Positions 59,601 to 64,000 of a stretch of 64,000 bases of DNA are shown piece by piece. The translations under genes and the position numbers were made by a program. Under the pieces are notes generated by a model. It searched no databases and was not told the DNA's origin. It worked only from the letters and a program-made list of their open reading frames with translations. Source of the DNA: Agelas oroides (taxonomy: Eukaryota; Porifera; Demospongiae; Agelasida; Agelasidae); contig OX422184.1 in assembly GCA_949130485.1 (NCBI GenBank), positions 18,228,324 to 18,292,323 of the forward strand, read 5' to 3'. Every line of letters begins with the position of its first letter. Position 1 is the stretch's first letter.

Positions 59601-62600
59601 GCTCCCAATGCCTTTCCAGTTCAGTGGCTACTGAGGCTGTACATGTAGATGATGGTTGTCCGGTTGTTCTAGCTCCGTGGCAGAGTGCTGGCATCATAAG
59701 CCAGGTGTCCTGGGTTTGATTTGATTCCCAGTGGTTACCTTGTCTAAATCTCTTTATTACCTGTTGGCAAAGATAGGTGTATGGATGAATAGATAGATTT
59801 GTTTGTTCCTTGTTTGTGACTACTAACAGCTAGGGTTTTAACTCTGTAATGGTCAGAATTGTAATTCAACTCAACTCGGTTCTGTGGGTTGAACTCGGAG
59901 TGAATCAGGATGAGTATATGAACAGTGCAAGTGTAAACACACAGTTTGTAGGTCGATTGTCTGCATCTTAAATAAACATGATGTGGGAGTCATAATATAT
60001 TACAGCAGTGAGTTTCTGGTATTCGTGACAAGTACCGAGGTATATAAAACATGCATGAATGTGTGAGTTGTGGAGGCAGTGTTAATTGTGAATGTTGTAG
60101 TGTGAGTAATATTTGGAATAGTTCACATTCATGAATGTACACTAATTCAGAACATGGCTTTTTGTAGAGATTTGTGATGAAGGGTCACTCTATGATTATG
60201 TCCGTAACCTTGACAACCCTCTGACCAAGGAGCTCCAGCAACAGTGGGCAATGGAGATCGCAAAGGGTATGTTTATGCTGTGACAGTCCCATGTAGAAAT
60301 GAACAATATTCCGTCATGTATTTTGATTGCATCGGCGCATTTGTAGTGTTGTATCACTAACTTCTGTTGAAGACGGGGTTCACACATAAATGCATCTGAT
60401 GCATCCACAATGCACGTATGAGCCCTGCCCTTGATACAATCTTTACAGGACAGTCACATATGCACTATTTGTGAACACTTATATACTCTAAGTCTCCTAT
60501 TCACCCATGAGGAGAGGGTCTGGTGACATTCGGCTGATTCTTCGGGCTTCATTAAAAATTCATAGCTTGCTGTATACATAGTTGAGAACTGATAACTATA
60601 ATTTACGCTGTGTCATCGTGTTGATGTAGCCAAGAATTTCCGGTGTTGCACTACAGATTGTGATTTCTGCAATGTGATTGGCGGAGGGAAATTTCTCTGA
60701 AAAGCCCGAGGGATCGGATGAACGTCACCAGATCCTCTTCTCTCGTAGGTGGGATCTGAGCACGAGACTAATTCAGATTCCACCTTCTTGTGAAGAAAAG
60801 AGTTCACATAATGTTGCTTCTTTGTTGCTAAGTCAGCGTATTGAGAATTCATCATATTTTCATATGCAGGTCATTGGCTTGTTCAAGATTGATTCTGTTA
60901 CCTTTTACTGGTGTGAGGGTAGCCTTGGGCTTGGGAATGAGACTAGAATCTAAGTATATTACCGTATTTCTTCGAATAGACGCTGCCCTCGAATAGTCGC
61001 CGCCCTCGAATAGTAGCAACACAATCAGGAGCTCTGAGTGAAATAAATGCCGCCCTCGAATAGCAGCTGCGGCGACTATATGCGACACAAGCACACATAT
61101 GCAAATAATTTCTGACGACGGTGACTGGGCTAGCGCTAGGGCTGTTCATGTTGTACGACTTGTTGCCACGACTGACAGCAAGACTGAGTGAGAGGCTGTG
61201 CTTACTACTGACAGCGTCTAACAGTCGTCACTGTATCACTCGTATGTACTTTATCCAGCCGTTGTTGGTGTCTGTGGGCTTTCCAAAGAAATAAACGCTG
61301 CCCTCGAATAGTAGCTGCCCTCAAACAGTAGCCGCACAAAACTTGCAGCGAAAAAAATAGTACCTCGGCGTCTGATCGGAGAAATATATAAGGTATATGA
61401 CAAGGTGATCAGAGGATAGAAATTACTTTTAGCTAGGGTAGAGTAGAGGGTAGGAGAGTTGGATGACACTTTATACGTACTTACGTCAGCCTACTTAATG
61501 TGCTTGTGTGCATGATTTGCATGTGGATTTATAGCTCACATAATTTTTTGCCTCCGTCTTTAGCAATGCGCTACCTCCATTTTGAAGCTCTGTACAAACC
61601 AATAGCACATCGCAGCCTGACTCCAACAAGTGGTGAGTTTGTCTGTTACCATAGCAACCAACTGACACATCCTTTTATTTGTTGATCTAGTATACATGTT
61701 TATAGTACCCACTATCTCTTTCTAATTTGCATAAAAAAATAACCAACTAATCCAAAGGGGTGGAAAAATAAGTTGTCACAAAGAATCTCATTTTTACGGA
61801 TACCCTACACTGTATGTTGTTGATAATTATCACTGATGTGCTGATAAAGTTTTTTTTTATGTCTATCTTTCTCCACCATCAGTTGTACTTGCTGCAAAGA
61901 ATGGCTCGAGATTGGTGGCTAAGGTAGGAGTACATACACATAGACAGTGGAGCCCCTCCATTGCAGGCACCATACGGTCTGTGTGTCTGCAATATAGGAG
62001 GCATCCATATTTTAGTGGCCTCTGGTATATTTTTGGTAGGCATGGCAATGCATACACTGTACTGTTGAGCGCTATGGGGATACGTGCAAGAACTTCCTGA
62101 TGAAAATTGCTGAGAAAGGCTAACTAGAGGCTAGTACTATGCGTCACAGTACTATTACAATGTCCAGTTATTGAATCAAGCAGACATTATTGAGTCCAGG
62201 TACTAGTGGGACCGAAAAACCTGTCTACTTTATGGAATGGCAGGGTGTCTGTATTTCTGTGGTTATAATAATGTACGGCTGTTATCCCCGTATTTCAGAG
62301 GTTTAAAATATCGGGGTTGCACTGTATTCATTGAGAGCATTCTTTTTTTTTGCAATTGATCCCTACTTATGGGCTTACATTTTAGCAAAAAATGGATATG
62401 AATTTCATTGAGATACGAAGTGGTTTTATTAATGGAACAGCTGTTACTACATTCTGTGAATGACTAAAGATTTATTAGTTGCTAGCTACTTGCTAGCATC
62501 CATTTTCTGGCTGTCGTGGAATGAGGAATGAGTTAATTGACTAGTTAGCCACACTTTCATTACTTGAAATTCCCACAGAGCCTATCTTTAATACCAACAA

Positions 62601-64000
62601 TAAAGTCTGGACATACATCGCTGGCCTAGCCATGTTCCCAGGTCTCGACCCAACTTCCAGTCACTTGCCACAAACATTGTAGTCCCAAATCAATCACAGT
62701 AATTGTTTAGTCTCGTCCCCAGACCCCACCCTCTCACGAGGAGAAACAGTCTGGTGAACCAAGTCGAATTTCTTGGGCTAGTGTCACTTTTGTGACAGTG
62801 TCACCTAGCAACGTTCAAAACATTTTACGCCAAACCTGCTCAAAAAAGGTACGGATACTCGAGTAGAGATAAAAGCATTTACTGTTGTAAGGGAAGTGCC
62901 ACGTAATAATTACCGATCTCACAATGTCATTTGTCTTTACCACTTCTGGAATAAGCCCGAGAAATTCAACTTTGTTCACCAGACCGTTTCTCGCCGGGAG
63001 GAGCACCCGGGCTGGGGCACGAGACTAGTAGTTGTTCTAGCTGTAGTATTGCCACATAACTGTTGTAACATGTGATCCATTACCCAGCTCTGTGCCTTTG
63101 GGTACTCAAAACCAACCATGAACCAGCCCAGTCCATTCACCAGGGGCTCGTTTGAACACAGTGTTTGGAAAGCTCCTGAGGTTTGTTTGTACATGTGTGT
63201 CTGTTTGTGTGAATGGCATGTGTTAGGGATAACCCAGGGTTAACAACAAGATCTAAACAGCAAAATTAAGGCTAGTATTAATTCTAGCTTGATTAATCTT
63301 CCCTTCAAATCATGCGAAGGTAAAACTTTTCTCTTAACCCTTTAACCACCGATGATGCTGGCGTAGTCTGACTTTGGCCGCAGGTTATCAGTTGGTGAAA
63401 TCCATTTTGAAGATAGGTTTTGCACTAGCAACAAGTGGGATAGGGGGAGGTGGGCGGGCATAGTCACAACATGCTGTGCACATGGTGGCTGTCTTGGCTG
63501 GCTGTAGAAAGACCCTGGTCGGCACTGGCTGGACCATTACTCACCTTGTTAGCACAAATGGGCATAGAAACCCTTGTAGGGGCACCATCTCTGCTACTGG
63601 AGGCAGTTTTCAGGAAGAGTATAGCTGGTCGGAGAGCCCTGACCATTGAAGCTTGCTAATGAGTGGGTGTGGTCAAGGTCATGAGCCCCCAGAGAATGGC
63701 ACAAAGAAGCTTTGGCTCAAGTTTCCAGTGCTAGCAGAAGTGAAAATACAGACCAAAGAAAGTATCCATAGCACTTCCAGTAAATAGCCTATGGTGGTTA
63801 AAGAGTTAAATTTTGAGAATAGGGTCCTTTCTCGCTCATTTATAATTTATTTAAGGTCTTCCTAACTCATTTAACCTTTCTCTCACCTGTAGGTGTTACG
63901 TCAAGAGAGACCGACAATGGAGTCAGATGTGTACGGCTTTTCCATGATCCTCTGGTACTTGGCTGCTCGTAAAACCGAACCCTTCCTCCCACTGCAAAAG
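56627..64000 (+). CDS. MAP3K20/MLK-like protein kinase homologue, predicted pseudokinase (3' end outside window)
   Basis: Exons 56627-56806, 59169-59256, 60168-60266, 61564-61632, 61883-61923, 63088-63180 and 63893-64000 join in consistent phase. The first may instead start at a splice acceptor (ACTTACAG just before its ATG). The joined 210 residues cover most of a kinase domain: glycine loop RIGEGVQARNVF, beta-3 lysine in VAAKN, RHENVVQMYGAIVEPP, GSLYDYV, then HRSLTPTS where HRDLKxxN is expected, CAFG where CDFG is expected, WKAPE as the APE motif, and SDVYGFSMILW in helix F. Order and spacing are closest to the ZAK (MAP3K20)/MLK group. Both catalytic aspartates (HRD to HRS, DFG to AFG) are replaced, while splice sites and frame are intact, so a maintained pseudokinase is more likely than a dead gene. 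Introns carry several MITEs. The C-terminal lobe continues beyond the window. Confidence 0.88.
56872..56909. repeat. Short CTCATTCCCAGGC hairpin
   Basis: TAGCCTCATTCCCAG and CTGGGAATGAGGCT around a short loop; a miniature relative of the CCTCGTTCCCAGG family. Confidence 0.6.
57246..57308 (+). ncRNA. Hammerhead ribozyme (type I, very short stem III)
   Basis: Stem I outer GTCACCC / GGGTGAC, inner CACAG / CTGCG(C) with one mismatch; core CTGATGA at 57261-57267; stem II GGCC / GGCC with a 7-base loop; core GAAA at 57283-57286; then CGCATC, with predicted cleavage after ATC (57292). All invariant core bases are present. Stem III is minimal (one A-U pair), as in hammerheads of Penelope-like and other retroelements. 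A second copy with a G-to-C core change lies at 9678-9740, and homology continues about 60 bases downstream, so it belongs to a dispersed repeat. Cleavage is predicted, not shown. Confidence 0.7.
57781..58040. repeat. Copy of the TTAACCCTTTAACCAC repeat
   Basis: Two TTAACCCTTTAACCACTGCT motifs followed by sequence matching 63360-63530 (GGGGGAGGTGGGC, GCACATGGTGGCTGT). The right end is not seen. Confidence 0.65.
58524..58704. mobile_element. Short hAT-like MITE of the CCTCGTTCCCAGG family
   Basis: Left GCCTCGTTCCCAGGCCTTCC, right reverse complement with CTGGGAACGAGGC. Internal CTACCTAGGTAGAC and CATTCATGTGATAAAAT as in 29706-30121, but shorter. Target duplication unclear (CTATACTC / GGCTACTC). 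Confidence 0.7.
59666..59735 (+). repeat. tRNA-derived SINE head
   Basis: A-box-like TAGCTCCGTGGCAGAGTGC, an anticodon-arm-like CTGGC / GCCAG hairpin with CAT in the loop (Met-like), and GGGTTTGATT-type B box. In a kinase intron; not a functional tRNA. Confidence 0.5.
60958..61400. repeat. CCCTCGAATAG-type repeat element
   Basis: Begins ACCGTATTTCTTCGAATAG and carries repeated GCCCTCGAATAGTAGC units at both sides. Ends not precisely set. A degenerate copy is at 9238-9345. Confidence 0.55.
61944..62324. mobile_element. pogo/Tigger-like MITE
   Basis: CAGTGGAGCCCCTCCATTG at left, CGGGGTTGCACTG at right; internal GTACTAGTGGGACC and CTACTTTATGGAATG motifs as in other copies. In a kinase intron. 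Confidence 0.6.
62707..63027. mobile_element. hAT-like MITE, 321 bp
   Basis: Left TTAGTCTCGTCCCCAGACCC, right GGGCTGGGGCACGAGACTA; arms share AAGTCGAATTTCTTGGGCT-type sequence. Flanks GTAATTGT and GTAGTTGT form an 8-bp duplication with one mismatch. Ends 60 bases before a kinase exon. Confidence 0.75.
63334..63809. mobile_element. piggyBac-like MITE
   Basis: TTAA then CCCTTTAACCACC at left; GGTGGTTAAAGAG then TTAA at right. CCCTTT ends with TTAA flanks are piggyBac-like. The contained frame is not convincing. Ends 83 bases before the last kinase exon. Confidence 0.65.

Overview
The window looks like nuclear DNA of an early-branching animal, most probably a sponge. Genes are split by phase-consistent GT-AG introns. 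The protein set is animal-type: a TRPA1-like channel, a Death/NB-ARC protein, a plasma-type PAF acetylhydrolase, a MAP3K20/MLK-like kinase, and a beta-helix ectodomain fused to a polytopic membrane domain, which is typical of sponge gene families. The taxon is inferred from gene content; no rRNA or mitochondrial marker is present. Base composition is AT-rich, and a large share of the non-coding DNA is miniature inverted-repeat elements (MITEs).

Layout. (1) 0.1-4.3 kb, minus strand: a truncated, probably dead copy of the ankyrin exons of the TRPA1-like gene. (2) 4.6-5.6 kb, plus: a single-exon protein with a long Gly/Ala-rich hydrophobic stretch. (3) 6.9-33.1 kb, minus: the TRPA1-like gene itself, about 22 exons (ankyrin repeats, six membrane segments, coiled-coil tail). 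One 9.8-kb intron holds an opposite-strand 1,230-residue beta-helix membrane protein (21.3-25.0 kb). (4) 33-37.4 kb: debris, including a SINE, palindromes, a decayed kinase exon, a frameshifted WP/YMYM-repeat gene and a decayed PAF-acetylhydrolase exon. (5) 38.1-44.9 kb, minus: a two-exon Death/NB-ARC protein with membrane segments. (6) 45.0-47.2 kb: a large foldback element directly upstream of it. (7) 50.4-54.9 kb, minus: a seven-exon PAF acetylhydrolase. (8) 56.6 kb to the right edge, plus: a kinase-like gene whose HRD and DFG aspartates are both missing, so a predicted pseudokinase, cut by the window end.

The genes suggest sensing and innate-defence roles (channel, Death/NB-ARC signalling, lipid-mediator hydrolysis, surface receptor), but no operon-like coupling is implied. 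The most unusual signals are two repeat copies carrying a hammerhead-ribozyme core, the membrane-tethered Death/NB-ARC architecture, the double-mutant pseudokinase, and the exon-level duplication of the TRPA1-like gene. Exon boundaries were set by hand from splice signals, reading phase and protein family fit; they may be off by a base or two.
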